Positions 43,679-51,853 of a stretch of 64,000 bases of DNA are shown piece by piece; position 1 is the stretch's first letter; the number at the start of each line of letters is the position of its first letter. Made by a program: the position numbers and the translations under genes. The DNA comes from UBA6022 sp038319685 (lineage in GTDB: Bacteria; Patescibacteriota; Saccharimonadia; Saccharimonadales; Saccharimonadaceae). Under the pieces are notes generated by a model. It did no database searches, had not been told where the DNA came from, and saw nothing but the letters and a program-made list of their open reading frames with translations. The stretch covers positions 15,150 through 79,149 of the forward strand of contig JBBQDN010000006.1 of assembly GCA_038319685.1 (NCBI GenBank). Direction: 5' to 3'.

Positions 43679-45111
43679 TCTTCGCTATCCTGGTCGGTTG
43701 TATCAACCGGCGCGATACTCTCTAGCCATAATTGCATTTCTTGCATCACGAACTGCTTACTATCATCAAGTTCAGTAGCGGCAAGTTTATGAAGTGACTT
43801 CATGAAGCCCGGCAGTTGCTTGGCAATCCGATTAGTGCGCCAGGTCTCCCAGGCACGCGATTCGTCTTCACTCAGAACCCGCGGATAGTTTCGTGCTTTA
43901 TAATGCAAAAGGAGATCAGGTAATCGTTCATCACTAAATGTCGGATGAAAATCAGCCAGTGTCCGTTCATCCGCATTTCGAACCGTTTCAATCCTCAGTC
44001 GATCACGATCAGCAACGAATCCATCATATAACTGCGCTTCAACATCAGTTGATTTTTTGAACTCAGTACGATTTTCAAATAAACTACGCAGATTCTCTGC
44101 AAAATGAGGCGCCGAGAGTAGTGTCGTTCTATGTTTTTCAATGATTTCTTTGGTCAGGTGAATTTTGTTCCAACCATCACCTGATTCCAAAACACCCAGT
44201 GGTGCAACAGCAGGTGCGCGGTTATACTGCAGTTCTTTGACTGGTAGTTTTACAAAACCTTCTTTTTGTCGATCTTCCCACGATGCATACAGTTTTTTTG
44301 CGAGTTCTGCTGCACTCATACTCATGAACGGCGTCGGATCATAGCGCAGATCATACACGATCACATTGCCATTTTTCCCGCTAGTCACTGGAAACGACAC
44401 GGTTGTTTTCTCATGCTCGGCGTCCAGGCGTCCACTTGTGTACACGAACGGTTTTTTGTCATCAAGGTTAACAAGTTGCTGCACTTTCTTTTTATCACGC
44501 ATGTCCAAAAGATACTGATAGAGTTGTGGCTGTTTTTCTTTAATGAGTTTTGTCACGTCAATCAAGGCTTCGACATCGCTCAGTGCATCATGTGCTTTGG
44601 CGTGATCGATACCATTTTGTTTGGTAATAAGCTCCAGCCTATTAACTGCCTTTCCGTCAACAACTGGCCACTCTATACCTTCTGGTCGGAGTGCTCTGGT
44701 CATCCGCACAACATCCAGTAGATCCCAACGCGATCGCCCATCTTTCCATGACCATTCGTATGGATCTTGAAAGGTTCGCCAAAATAAATGACGGACAAAT
44801 TCGTCATCAAACCGAATACTATTAAACCCGACGGCAATCGTATCAGGTGTAAATACATCTTCGGTGAGTATGCGCGCAAATTCAGCCTCGGTGTACCCAT
44901 CAGCCACAGTTTGTTGTGGTGTAATACGCGTTACCATCAAAGCTTCGGGACTAGGGAGGGTGTCGTCGTTTAATTTCACTAAAACATTATACGGCTCACC
45001 AATAGGCCGTAGGTCAAGATCAGTCCGAATACCTGCAAACTGCATAATCCGATCGTCGCGCGCACTCAGTCCGCTCGTTTCAAGGTCATAAAAGAAAAAG
45101 GTCTTAGGCAT
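43675..45111 (-). CDS. sbcB: Exodeoxyribonuclease I
   Basis: A 478-residue 3'-5' single-strand exonuclease of the SbcB family. The DEDD catalytic residues are seen in FFFYDLETSG (Asp, Glu), GFNSIRFDDEF (Asp) and HDALSDVEA (Asp). The SH3-like and C-terminal helical domains follow, with lower conservation. TATACT ends 7 nt before the ATG, suggesting a leaderless mRNA. It starts just downstream of the structured RNA locus on the same strand. Confidence 0.92.
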   Translation of the reverse strand: MPKTFFFYDLETSGLSARDDRIMQFAGIRTDLDLRPIGEPYNVLVKLNDDTLPSPEALMVTRITPQQTVADGYTEAEFARILTEDVFTPDTIAVGFNSIRFDDEFVRHLFWRTFQDPYEWSWKDGRSRWDLLDVVRMTRALRPEGIEWPVVDGKAVNRLELITKQNGIDHAKAHDALSDVEALIDVTKLIKEKQPQLYQYLLDMRDKKKVQQLVNLDDKKPFVYTSGRLDAEHEKTTVSFPVTSGKNGNVIVYDLRYDPTPFMSMSAAELAKKLYASWEDRQKEGFVKLPVKELQYNRAPAVAPLGVLESGDGWNKIHLTKEIIEKHRTTLLSAPHFAENLRSLFENRTEFKKSTDVEAQLYDGFVADRDRLRIETVRNADERTLADFHPTFSDERLPDLLLHYKARNYPRVLSEDESRAWETWRTNRIAKQLPGFMKSLHKLAATELDDSKQFVMQEMQLWLESIAPVDTTDQDSED

Positions 45112-45141
45112 ACCGTCTAGTATAGCCGGTTTCCCACAAAT

Positions 45142-45164
45142 AAAAAACGCCCCTTGGTGGGCGT
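45142..45164 (-). terminator. Terminator of structured RNA A
   Basis: On the minus strand CGCCC-ACCAAG-GGGCG is followed by TTTTTTATTT. Confidence 0.88.
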
Positions 45165-45255
45165 GTAGCTATCATTGAAGTACCGACGAGAAATGCATGG
45201 TTTGGGTACCCTGACGGGAACATTGGCTTTCGCCGTTGTCCCCGCCAGGGATTGC

Positions 45256-45396
45256 TCAGCCGACCCGGGTGCTGAGCCCGCGTTCGATTCGGGTGCCCGG
45301 CTCGAGGCCGTACCGCTTGACCCGTACGGCCCCGAAGGGGCTGTCGAGCGTGGTGCGGCGGCGACCGACGCGGGTACTCGCGGTGGTGGTGTTCAT
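45256..45396 (-). CDS. Possible 46-residue basic ORF inside structured RNA A
   Basis: ATG at 45396 follows AAGGA at about 9 nt, and the frame runs 46 codons to TGA: an Arg/Thr-rich peptide beginning MNTTTASTRVGRRRTTLDSP. The same bases also form RNA hairpins (GCCCCTTCGGGGC; GCCGTAC/GTACGGC). It may be a real microprotein carried by the RNA or a chance frame in GC-rich sequence. Confidence 0.35.
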   Translation of the reverse strand: MNTTTASTRVGRRRTTLDSPFGAVRVKRYGLEPGTRIERGLSTRVG

Positions 45397-45692
45397 CAGG
45401 TAAATCCTTTCGTGGCCACTTTGTGGCCGGTCATTCCCCCGAAGGGGACGGTTTGACCGGAACGGTGCACGACATGCTGCACCTTACCAGGATGGTCTCC
45501 GGTTAGCCAGTTTACGAATTTCGTACACTGGCGGCCGTAACTGTCATAGGACAGTCCCCTGATGCACCTTCACATCTGGGAATATAGTGTCTATATTATT
45601 TATAGACAACGTATTCCCAGATATGAATTGTTTGTTCACATTTCTCGTCTGTTAAGGCAAATTTTGGGAGATTTCTCACCAAAACCATCATT

Positions 45693-45721
45693 ATATTATC
45701 GTACAAATGGCTACATGTCAA
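45693..45721 (-). promoter_or_regulatory. Promoter of structured RNA A (TTGACA-17-TAATAT)
   Basis: On the minus strand a perfect -35 box TTGACA (45716-45721) is followed after exactly 17 nt by TAATAT (45693-45698). Among the strongest sigma70-type promoters in the window. Confidence 0.85.
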
Positions 45722-45745
45722 CACGTATTTGTGTTTTTTACTACT

Positions 45746-47029
45746 TTATTGCTCAAGCAATGTAAATTCGCTATCCCCAATACGAATCAGGCTTTCACCC
45801 GTTGCGCCTTTGCGGCTCAGTTCGTGCGAAATACCCAATTTCTTCATAATGTCACGTAGGCGATTGACGTTTTCAAAGCCATCAAAATTTGTCCGACGAG
45901 CAAACTTTTCTATTTTGTCACCATGAACGACAAACACGTCATCTTCTTTGTCGACAGTCCAGGCGTCAGCAATCTGTTGATCCGACAAGCTAATAACCGG
46001 TAAATCATCGTCATCTTCGGCTTCGATTGCCTGTTCAATTTCACGAACAGCATCAACTTTGGTACGAAGTGCTCGCAGAACTTCCGTCAGACCAGTGTGA
46101 CTACTGGCAGAGATGACAAATACTTCGGCTTTTTTACCGGCAACAGATTTGGCTGCATCGACTTGCATGGCAATCATTTCGTCGTCAAAACCTTCACATT
46201 TTGTCAGTGCAATCACCTCTGGACGAGTTGCGAGTTCTTCGCTATAGCTTGAAAGTTCGTTACGAATCGTTTTATAACTTGCAGCCACATCATCACTATA
46301 GATATCAATCAGGTGAAGTAGGACGGCAGTTCGTTCAACATGCCGTAAAAATGCGTCGCCAAGTCCTTTGCCTTCGCTGGCGCCTTCGATGAGCCCGGGA
46401 ATATCTGCGACGAGGAGGCTGGTATTGTCGATGTCCGCAACGCCGAGATTTGGGGTAAGTGTCGTAAACGCATAATCGGCAATCTCTGGCCGAGCGTTAC
46501 TGACAACCGATAAAAAGGTTGACTTCCCGGCATTAGGAAACCCAACAAGTCCCACATCGGCAATCAACTTCAGTTCAAGTGTTGCATCAAATGTATCGCC
46601 AGGTTCACCAAGTTCGGCGATCCGTGGTGTTTGTCGAACCGACGATTTAAAGTGAGCATTCCCAAATCCACCGTCGCCGCCTTTAGCAATCACTGCTCGT
46701 TCACCGTCCGCAACCAAATCAGCAATAATGTCGCCGTTTTTACGCACGATTGTCCCCATTGGGACCTTGACAAGTAGATCTTCGCCGGACCGACCACGCT
46801 TGTTTTGTTTGCTGCCTTTATTACCATGGGCCGCTTTTAGTTCTGGCTTAAAACGAAAGTCAACCAACGTGTTGACGTTTTCGCTGGCTTCAAAAATAAC
46901 ATCGCCGCCCTTACCGCCGTCACCCCCGTCGGGGCCACCTTTATCGATATAAATTTCATGACGAAAACTAACGGCGCCATTACCGCCGTTGCCTGCATTA
47001 ATGAATACTTTTGCTGTATCGACAAACAT
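45746..47029 (-). CDS. obgE: GTPase Obg/CgtA
   Basis: A 427-residue Obg GTPase involved in 50S ribosome maturation and stress control. The glycine-rich Obg fold (about 1-158, with GGPDGGDGGKGGDV and similar) is followed by the G domain (GFPNAGKST, DIPGLIEGAS, TKCE) and a C-terminal OCT domain (about 345-427). TATAAT lies 9 nt before the ATG. Confidence 0.96.
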   Translation of the reverse strand: MFVDTAKVFINAGNGGNGAVSFRHEIYIDKGGPDGGDGGKGGDVIFEASENVNTLVDFRFKPELKAAHGNKGSKQNKRGRSGEDLLVKVPMGTIVRKNGDIIADLVADGERAVIAKGGDGGFGNAHFKSSVRQTPRIAELGEPGDTFDATLELKLIADVGLVGFPNAGKSTFLSVVSNARPEIADYAFTTLTPNLGVADIDNTSLLVADIPGLIEGASEGKGLGDAFLRHVERTAVLLHLIDIYSDDVAASYKTIRNELSSYSEELATRPEVIALTKCEGFDDEMIAMQVDAAKSVAGKKAEVFVISASSHTGLTEVLRALRTKVDAVREIEQAIEAEDDDDLPVISLSDQQIADAWTVDKEDDVFVVHGDKIEKFARRTNFDGFENVNRLRDIMKKLGISHELSRKGATGESLIRIGDSEFTLLEQ

Positions 47030-47096
47030 ACTTTACCTATTATAGCAAAATCGCCCCTGAATTAACAGGGGCGAGTATAGTGATCAATCAAATTGC

Positions 47097-48230
47097 CTAG
47101 TGAATGTAGTTATATGCACTGGCACTACCAGCACTCATCGTACGAGTTGTCACACGATTAAAGTTACCGGCGTAGTTCATTTCACTAAGTCGAATACTGC
47201 CATCCGAATAAACTTCTTCGACGATAGCAACGTGTCCTGCGCCACCTTCCATCACCTGGATAGCACCTGGTTCAGGTGTACGGTTGACGCTCAGCCCAGC
47301 AGCACGTGCACTGTTATCCCATTCAGCACCGTTACCCCAGAAACTACCAACAGGAAGCCCAAGTTGCACACGACGTTCGTACGCATACCACGTACAGTTA
47401 CCAAATGCGTAACGGTTACCGGCTGACGCACGCGCTGTTGCACTACTAATAACAGAGTAGCTACCGCCGCCGCCAGTATAGGTCGGTCGTGGCGCAACGT
47501 ATCCCGGGCGTTCAGTTTCGGGCAATACGGCACCAGGAAGAATGATTTTCATACCAGCAGAAACACCGGCAAGCTCAAGGTCATTGAATGATACAACACG
47601 ATTTTTATCTGCTTGGTATTTGCTGGCGATTGAGTCAACGGTATCGCCTTGTTTCACGACATAGATAACACCATCAACAGGAGGAATAATCAGCGCTCGG
47701 TTCGCTTCGATAGCGTCGCTTGATATGTTATTTGCCCATTTTAGGGTTGTCGCAGAAATACCGAACAAGCTTGATACTCCCTCGGCCGTATCACCGGCTT
47801 TGGCGGTGTATGACTTGATTTCACGGCTGCCTGCAGTTGGCTGAATAATTTGAGGTTTCGAAATCGTCGACGAACTATCGCTCTGTGAAAGTTCGCTTCT
47901 GACAGATAGCGACACCGATAAGTTGGCGACGTTTGGTGCAATCGGCAAGTTGGCACGTTCGGCGATATTGGCAGCAATATTGGTCGCAACCAGCTGGTCA
48001 ACCGATGGTTGATCGGTTGATTGAGTTGTATTAACAGGAGTTGCACTGGCAAGTGCTTCCATTGACTGGGGTGGTCGGTAGCCAATAGCGACTATCGACA
48101 TAATCAGCAGGAAAACACCGGTATACGCGGCAATCGTTGTCGATTTTGGTCCATTTTTGCTCTTCCGACTATTTTTGTGTCTCGAAAGAACTTGTTGCTT
48201 TAGGGAAGCAACGGTTATCTGTGGATCCAA
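47097..48230 (-). CDS. LysM-CHAP cell-wall hydrolase
   Basis: A 377-residue membrane-anchored wall hydrolase. A basic cytoplasmic N-terminus precedes one membrane helix (about 32-50). Two LysM domains follow (KSYTAKAGDTAEGVSSLFGI and VIYVVKQGDTVDSIASKYQA), and then a C-terminal CHAP domain with catalytic Cys in FGNCTWYAY and His in GAGHVAIVEEV. It would cut peptidoglycan during growth or division, or the wall of a host cell. The predicted start is TTG without a ribosome-binding site, preceded by a leader of about 250 nt. Confidence 0.9.
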   Translation of the reverse strand: MDPQITVASLKQQVLSRHKNSRKSKNGPKSTTIAAYTGVFLLIMSIVAIGYRPPQSMEALASATPVNTTQSTDQPSVDQLVATNIAANIAERANLPIAPNVANLSVSLSVRSELSQSDSSSTISKPQIIQPTAGSREIKSYTAKAGDTAEGVSSLFGISATTLKWANNISSDAIEANRALIIPPVDGVIYVVKQGDTVDSIASKYQADKNRVVSFNDLELAGVSAGMKIILPGAVLPETERPGYVAPRPTYTGGGGSYSVISSATARASAGNRYAFGNCTWYAYERRVQLGLPVGSFWGNGAEWDNSARAAGLSVNRTPEPGAIQVMEGGAGHVAIVEEVYSDGSIRLSEMNYAGNFNRVTTRTMSAGSASAYNYIH

Positions 48231-48548
48231 AACGGATTCTGATTTACGAATGTTCGTTCTCCTGCCGTTCGCATTACTGCAAAGGCGTCTACCTTACTTT
48301 GTCTTTCTTCTCGCAATTAGAACAGGGTATGTGTTTCGACCGATTTAGTTAATTAATATTAATTGAAAAGTTCTGTATCAATACCCGTAACGACATTTAT
48401 TGGTAGGCTCATTTATGATCCGTACTGCCCACTCGCATACACAGTCAAGGACCGCATTTAGTAGACGTAATCACAAATGTGCTATCACTTAGTGTATCAG
48501 TGCTCGCTCAGGATGTCAATAACACTTTGTACCCGTCACCCCTGTTAA
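48231..48548 (-). promoter_or_regulatory. Promoter and long leader of the LysM-CHAP gene
   Basis: A minus-strand promoter TTGACA (48514-48519)-17-TACACT (48491-48496) would start transcription near 48484, leaving about 250 nt before the TTG start codon. The leader contains a 14-bp perfect palindrome AATTAATATTAATT (48351-48364) and a 19-codon upstream ORF (MRTAGERTFVNQNPFWIHR) overlapping the start of the gene. Wall-hydrolase leaders often carry riboswitches, but I see no known consensus. Confidence 0.55.
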
Positions 48549-49799
48549 CTAGGGTATCGAACATTTGACCTTACAGTGGTCGGTAATATTCCGTTCATGT
48601 TCATCGTTTGTATGCGAGAAATAGGTCACATTGTCGTCACCACTGAGGAAATAAAGGTAATCGCCAGCTGCTGGACCTGCGACAGCCATCAGTGCTCCGA
48701 GGCTCGGTGCCGCAATTGGTCCAGGTGGCAAGCCCGTGTGAATTCGCGTATTGTACGGTGTATCGACAGCAACCGATCGGCTGACACTAATCTGATCAGC
48801 ACCGTAATAAGCGGTGACATCCGACCCCAGTGGTAATCCGATAGATAACCGAGAATAAAACACCTGTGCAACCTGTTTTTGATCATGACTTGCCGTATTT
48901 GGATCAGTTGAACTTGTTTCTCGTTGGATAATCGACGCGAGCGTAATACCCTGGTAAAGGGTTAGTCCTTGCTTTTGAAAGCCTTCGATCAGGTTATGTT
49001 GTTTGATAACACTGGTCATTTCGTCAAATGTCCGCATCAATATATCTTCAACGGTCGCAGACGCTGAAAAATTGTACGTTTCACCGTATATGTAGCCTTC
49101 CAAACTTGCAGAACCTGGTTTGCCCGAAAATAACATGGGGTACTGATCGGCATATGACTTTTTTAGCGCGCCGTCGACATCGGATTCACTAAACCCAGCA
49201 CCTACTAAGACTTTGCGGGTATCGGCAATCGTCGCACCTGGCAAAAACGTCAGGCTAAATTCATCAACCTTTCCAATCACCAAATGTTTCACAATATCCT
49301 GAGTTGATTCGTAAGGTGACAAACTAAACGTCCCCGCCTGAAGTTTATTTTTCGTTCCAGACACCCGAGTATAGATGTCAAATGCCACTGTACTACGAAT
49401 GAGCTTTTTATCGTATAGCTGATTGGCAATCATATCAGGACTTGCGCCGCTTTTGATCGTTACCCGTATACGGGCAGCATTGGTGTCGCTCGATACTGGA
49501 TGGAGTTCGTTTTGATACCAGACATACGTCCCTATCACTGCAACTACGGCCACAATTAAAAAAATACATATAACCCTGAAGGTTTTTCGTCCTTGGCGAG
49601 GCTTTTTTTCGATAGAAAGTGGTCCTACCGGTTCCTCTAGGGCTATCTCAGGCCGTACAGGATGTACTATGAGACTAGCAGTGTTTGGTACTGTCACTTC
49701 TTGCACAGAGGGCAGAACGGGTGCTAAAGGCTGTACAGGCGGTCGATTTGGTCCTTGAACTTGATTTCGTGGCCTAACGGGGCGAATATCATTGTTCAC
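48549..49799 (-). CDS. mltG: Endolytic murein transglycosylase MltG
   Basis: A 416-residue MltG/YceG protein that cuts nascent glycan strands. A Pro-rich cytoplasmic N-terminus is followed by one membrane helix (about 75-96), a LysM-like subdomain and the catalytic domain with Glu in LASIIQRETSS and the conserved NTRIHTGLPPGPIAAPSL. The GTG start overlaps the ruvX stop by 4 nt. Confidence 0.94.
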   Translation of the reverse strand: MNNDIRPVRPRNQVQGPNRPPVQPLAPVLPSVQEVTVPNTASLIVHPVRPEIALEEPVGPLSIEKKPRQGRKTFRVICIFLIVAVVAVIGTYVWYQNELHPVSSDTNAARIRVTIKSGASPDMIANQLYDKKLIRSTVAFDIYTRVSGTKNKLQAGTFSLSPYESTQDIVKHLVIGKVDEFSLTFLPGATIADTRKVLVGAGFSESDVDGALKKSYADQYPMLFSGKPGSASLEGYIYGETYNFSASATVEDILMRTFDEMTSVIKQHNLIEGFQKQGLTLYQGITLASIIQRETSSTDPNTASHDQKQVAQVFYSRLSIGLPLGSDVTAYYGADQISVSRSVAVDTPYNTRIHTGLPPGPIAAPSLGALMAVAGPAAGDYLYFLSGDDNVTYFSHTNDEHERNITDHCKVKCSIP

Positions 49800-50203
49800 A
49801 GTGACTGTTCCATGTAATCCTGCAAAATAATAGCGGCGGCCTGCGCATCTATATCACCCTTGGTGTAGGGCTTATCGTACGATTTGAGCTGCTGTTCTGC
49901 GATCACACTCGTTAGTGATTCATCTTGAAACACGATTGGTGGTGCGATATCGGCTAGTTTTTTGGTAAATGCTTCAACATAGGCAGTCTGAGCCGTTGTT
50001 TCGCCTGATTGGTTACGAGGATAACCAACAATAACCGTATCGGTATTTTCAGTAATAATTAGGTGAACAATCCGTTCAATTTCAGTGCCGTCAACTTCTA
50101 TTGTTTCAAATGGAATGGCGATTCGCACTCCACTATCACCGACGGCAACGCCAATGCGCTTTTCACCGACATCAAGTGCGAGAAATGACTTAGTTTGACT
50201 CAT
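49796..50203 (-). CDS. ruvX: Holliday-junction resolvase-like protein RuvX/YqgF
   Basis: About 135 residues with the RNase-H-like fold: the first strand FLALDVGEKRIGVAVGD carries the first catalytic Asp, VIVGYPRNQSGE is the family motif, and FQDESLTSVIAEQQL has the Glu. Roles include pre-16S rRNA processing. The ATG at 50203 (MSQTKSFLALD) fits the family better than the 12-codon longer frame. It overlaps the upstream gene by 14 bp and mltG by 4 nt. Confidence 0.92.
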   Translation of the reverse strand: MSQTKSFLALDVGEKRIGVAVGDSGVRIAIPFETIEVDGTEIERIVHLIITENTDTVIVGYPRNQSGETTAQTAYVEAFTKKLADIAPPIVFQDESLTSVIAEQQLKSYDKPYTKGDIDAQAAAIILQDYMEQSL

Positions 50204-51851
50204 CCAGTTTGAATTCGACGGTAATCTTTTTGGTATCATTTGGTGCTGACGTCACCCAGAATGGCCAGAACTTGACATCAACGTTACTCACTCCCTGGAT
50301 AGATTCAATAGCCGACTGAATTTCACCATATCGCTTGCCTTTGGCGCTTGATTTAATGACTTCGTCGTCAATTTTCGGACCAACCTGAGCTGTTGCAACG
50401 ATATTCGCGGATACTTTTGCATCAGCAGGCGCATCAACATTCGTAAAGGTGACTTTATCAATCCCATTGCTATACACCCGTTGTTTATCTTTGTTGTCTA
50501 GTTGCTTGTTGAAGTACGCATCGAGGTAGGTCTTAATCTCAGTTTTATCGATGCCAACCAATGTATAGGTAAGGCTCGCTGTTAATTTCGCTTTACCGGC
50601 ACCTGCTACTAGTTCCTGGTCAACAGCAGGCACTGCAGTCGCTGCTGTTTGTGTTGTTTTAAAGCTTGAGTCAAGCACGACTGACTTGACACCGAATTGC
50701 GTTTTCAGTTGAGTTTTCATTTCATCAGCACCTTGTTGTAACAGTGCGGCATTGGCTTTCTGTATATCGTCAGCTGTGACGATTGTTGCGATTTTATCCG
50801 TACCGCCGGCACTTGGGTCGACAAAACTAGCCGACGCAGAACTTGGCGCGCCACTTAAACTGCCGGTTACTGCGTTATATTTTGTCCCGCTCGCAGCAGC
50901 AGTCACTGCAACCGTCACACTTTGCGCACAGAAACTAGGAAAACATGGGGTACTGGCTGGAATAGTCGCTGCAGCATCGGTCGTAAACACCAGGCCGGCA
51001 GCACTCGTGAGCGCACTACCTGCTGGAATTGTTGTTGGAGTAGGTGAAAGTTTTGAAAGTTTCACATTCCCTGTAGCTTTCTCACCGACATCTTTTTTAC
51101 CCGTTGCTTCGAACTCAATCGAACCATCTTTTTTGATCTGTTGTGTTGCTGATCGAATAACATTTGTTGTGAGATCCGTATTTGCGGCGCTATCAAAGGT
51201 CACCTTGTTATTGACCGACGAATCAGTCGTTCGCGCGGTAATCAGGACCGTCGCCTGTGGCGCGATAAAGATTGCCCAGATCAAAAATGCCACCAATACA
51301 ATACCCCCACCGATCAGGAAAAGGAATTTTTTACGGAAAAGTGTAAAATCTGGTACTTTGATACCGCTTTTTGCTTTTGGTGATGCAAGTGTCCCCCCAG
51401 CTGACGGCGCTGCTGCTTTGGTAATTTCATCGACTGCTTTGTCGGTTCCTGTACGATCGACGACAGGAATTATCATTCGGCCAGCCGCAGTATCGGCCGT
51501 TTTGACCAGTTCACCAACTGGCAACTGTGCACCGTCGATAATATCTTCGCCGTCATCAATATCCAGTGCGGGAATTTCGGCGATGCCGGGTTTACTTTGC
51601 AGGTTTTTGGCAACAGGCAGTAACGCAGCTGCAGAAAGCGCTGATAATGCCGGGTTATTCGTAATAATAACGAGGTGTTTACTCGCCTGTGTTGCCGCAC
51701 GAGCAAGCAGTCGCAAATTCACTGCACTTTGTAATACACCGATTCGTTTCGGTGGAACAAGTGCGACGATTTTCTCTTTGGCTGATTTTACCTTACCGAT
51801 AATGGCCGTGATATCGTCTTCGACATCGATGTAAATTACGTCTTTATTCAT
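50190..51851 (-). CDS. Patescibacteria 'baseplate J-like' membrane protein
   Basis: A 553-residue protein. Residues 1-70 form a Rossmann-like N-terminal domain (VALVPPKRIGVLQSAVNLRL) recurrent in CPR bacteria. A linker and one membrane helix (about 178-200, FLFLIGGGIVLVAFLIWAIF) are followed by a Thr/Ala/Ser-rich extracytoplasmic part of about 350 residues, containing the repeat-like GEKATGNVKLSKL and PAGSALTSAAGLVFTTD. Proteins of this kind are often annotated 'baseplate J/gp47'. It follows an FtsA/PilM-like gene by 2 nt, so an alternative reading is a pilus-alignment (PilN/O-like) partner. Confidence 0.72.
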   Translation of the reverse strand: MNKDVIYIDVEDDITAIIGKVKSAKEKIVALVPPKRIGVLQSAVNLRLLARAATQASKHLVIITNNPALSALSAAALLPVAKNLQSKPGIAEIPALDIDDGEDIIDGAQLPVGELVKTADTAAGRMIIPVVDRTGTDKAVDEITKAAAPSAGGTLASPKAKSGIKVPDFTLFRKKFLFLIGGGIVLVAFLIWAIFIAPQATVLITARTTDSSVNNKVTFDSAANTDLTTNVIRSATQQIKKDGSIEFEATGKKDVGEKATGNVKLSKLSPTPTTIPAGSALTSAAGLVFTTDAAATIPASTPCFPSFCAQSVTVAVTAAASGTKYNAVTGSLSGAPSSASASFVDPSAGGTDKIATIVTADDIQKANAALLQQGADEMKTQLKTQFGVKSVVLDSSFKTTQTAATAVPAVDQELVAGAGKAKLTASLTYTLVGIDKTEIKTYLDAYFNKQLDNKDKQRVYSNGIDKVTFTNVDAPADAKVSANIVATAQVGPKIDDEVIKSSAKGKRYGEIQSAIESIQGVSNVDVKFWPFWVTSAPNDTKKITVEFKLDESN

Positions 51852-51853
51852 GT

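Larger units (their letters stand above)
45142..45686 (-). ncRNA. Large structured RNA candidate A (about 545 nt)
   Basis: On the minus strand, a TTGACA-17-TAATAT promoter and a rho-independent terminator frame a GC-rich segment without a conserved protein. The 11-mer GACGAGAAATG near the 5' end (45639-45649) pairs with its complement near the 3' end (45185-45195), closing the domain. Inside are stable hairpins: ATCTGGGAATA/TATTCCCAGAT (45574-45622), GCCAGT/ACTGGC with inner TACGAA/TTCGTA (45506-45532), CCGGTCA/TGACCGG with a CCCC-TTCG-GGGG core (45427-45460), GGCCAC/GTGGCC (45414-45428), GCTCAGC/GCTGAGC (45254-45277) and a nested CCCTG/CAGGG hairpin with a GGC-GAAA-GCC tip (45209-45250). No known RNA family was recognised. 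Confidence 0.72.

Noticed and set aside
45250..45300. tRNA T-arm-like GTTCGATTC motif
   Set aside because: The flanks do not pair as a T-stem and no cloverleaf can be built.
45175..45456. 93-residue plus-strand ORF in the GC-rich region
   Set aside because: It is antisense to structured RNA A, has no ribosome-binding site, and its composition simply mirrors GC-rich hairpins.
50752..51834. 360-residue plus-strand ORF opposite the baseplate-J-like gene
   Set aside because: It is a complementary-strand shadow of an Ala/Thr-rich gene; the minus-strand frame has coherent domains and operon position.
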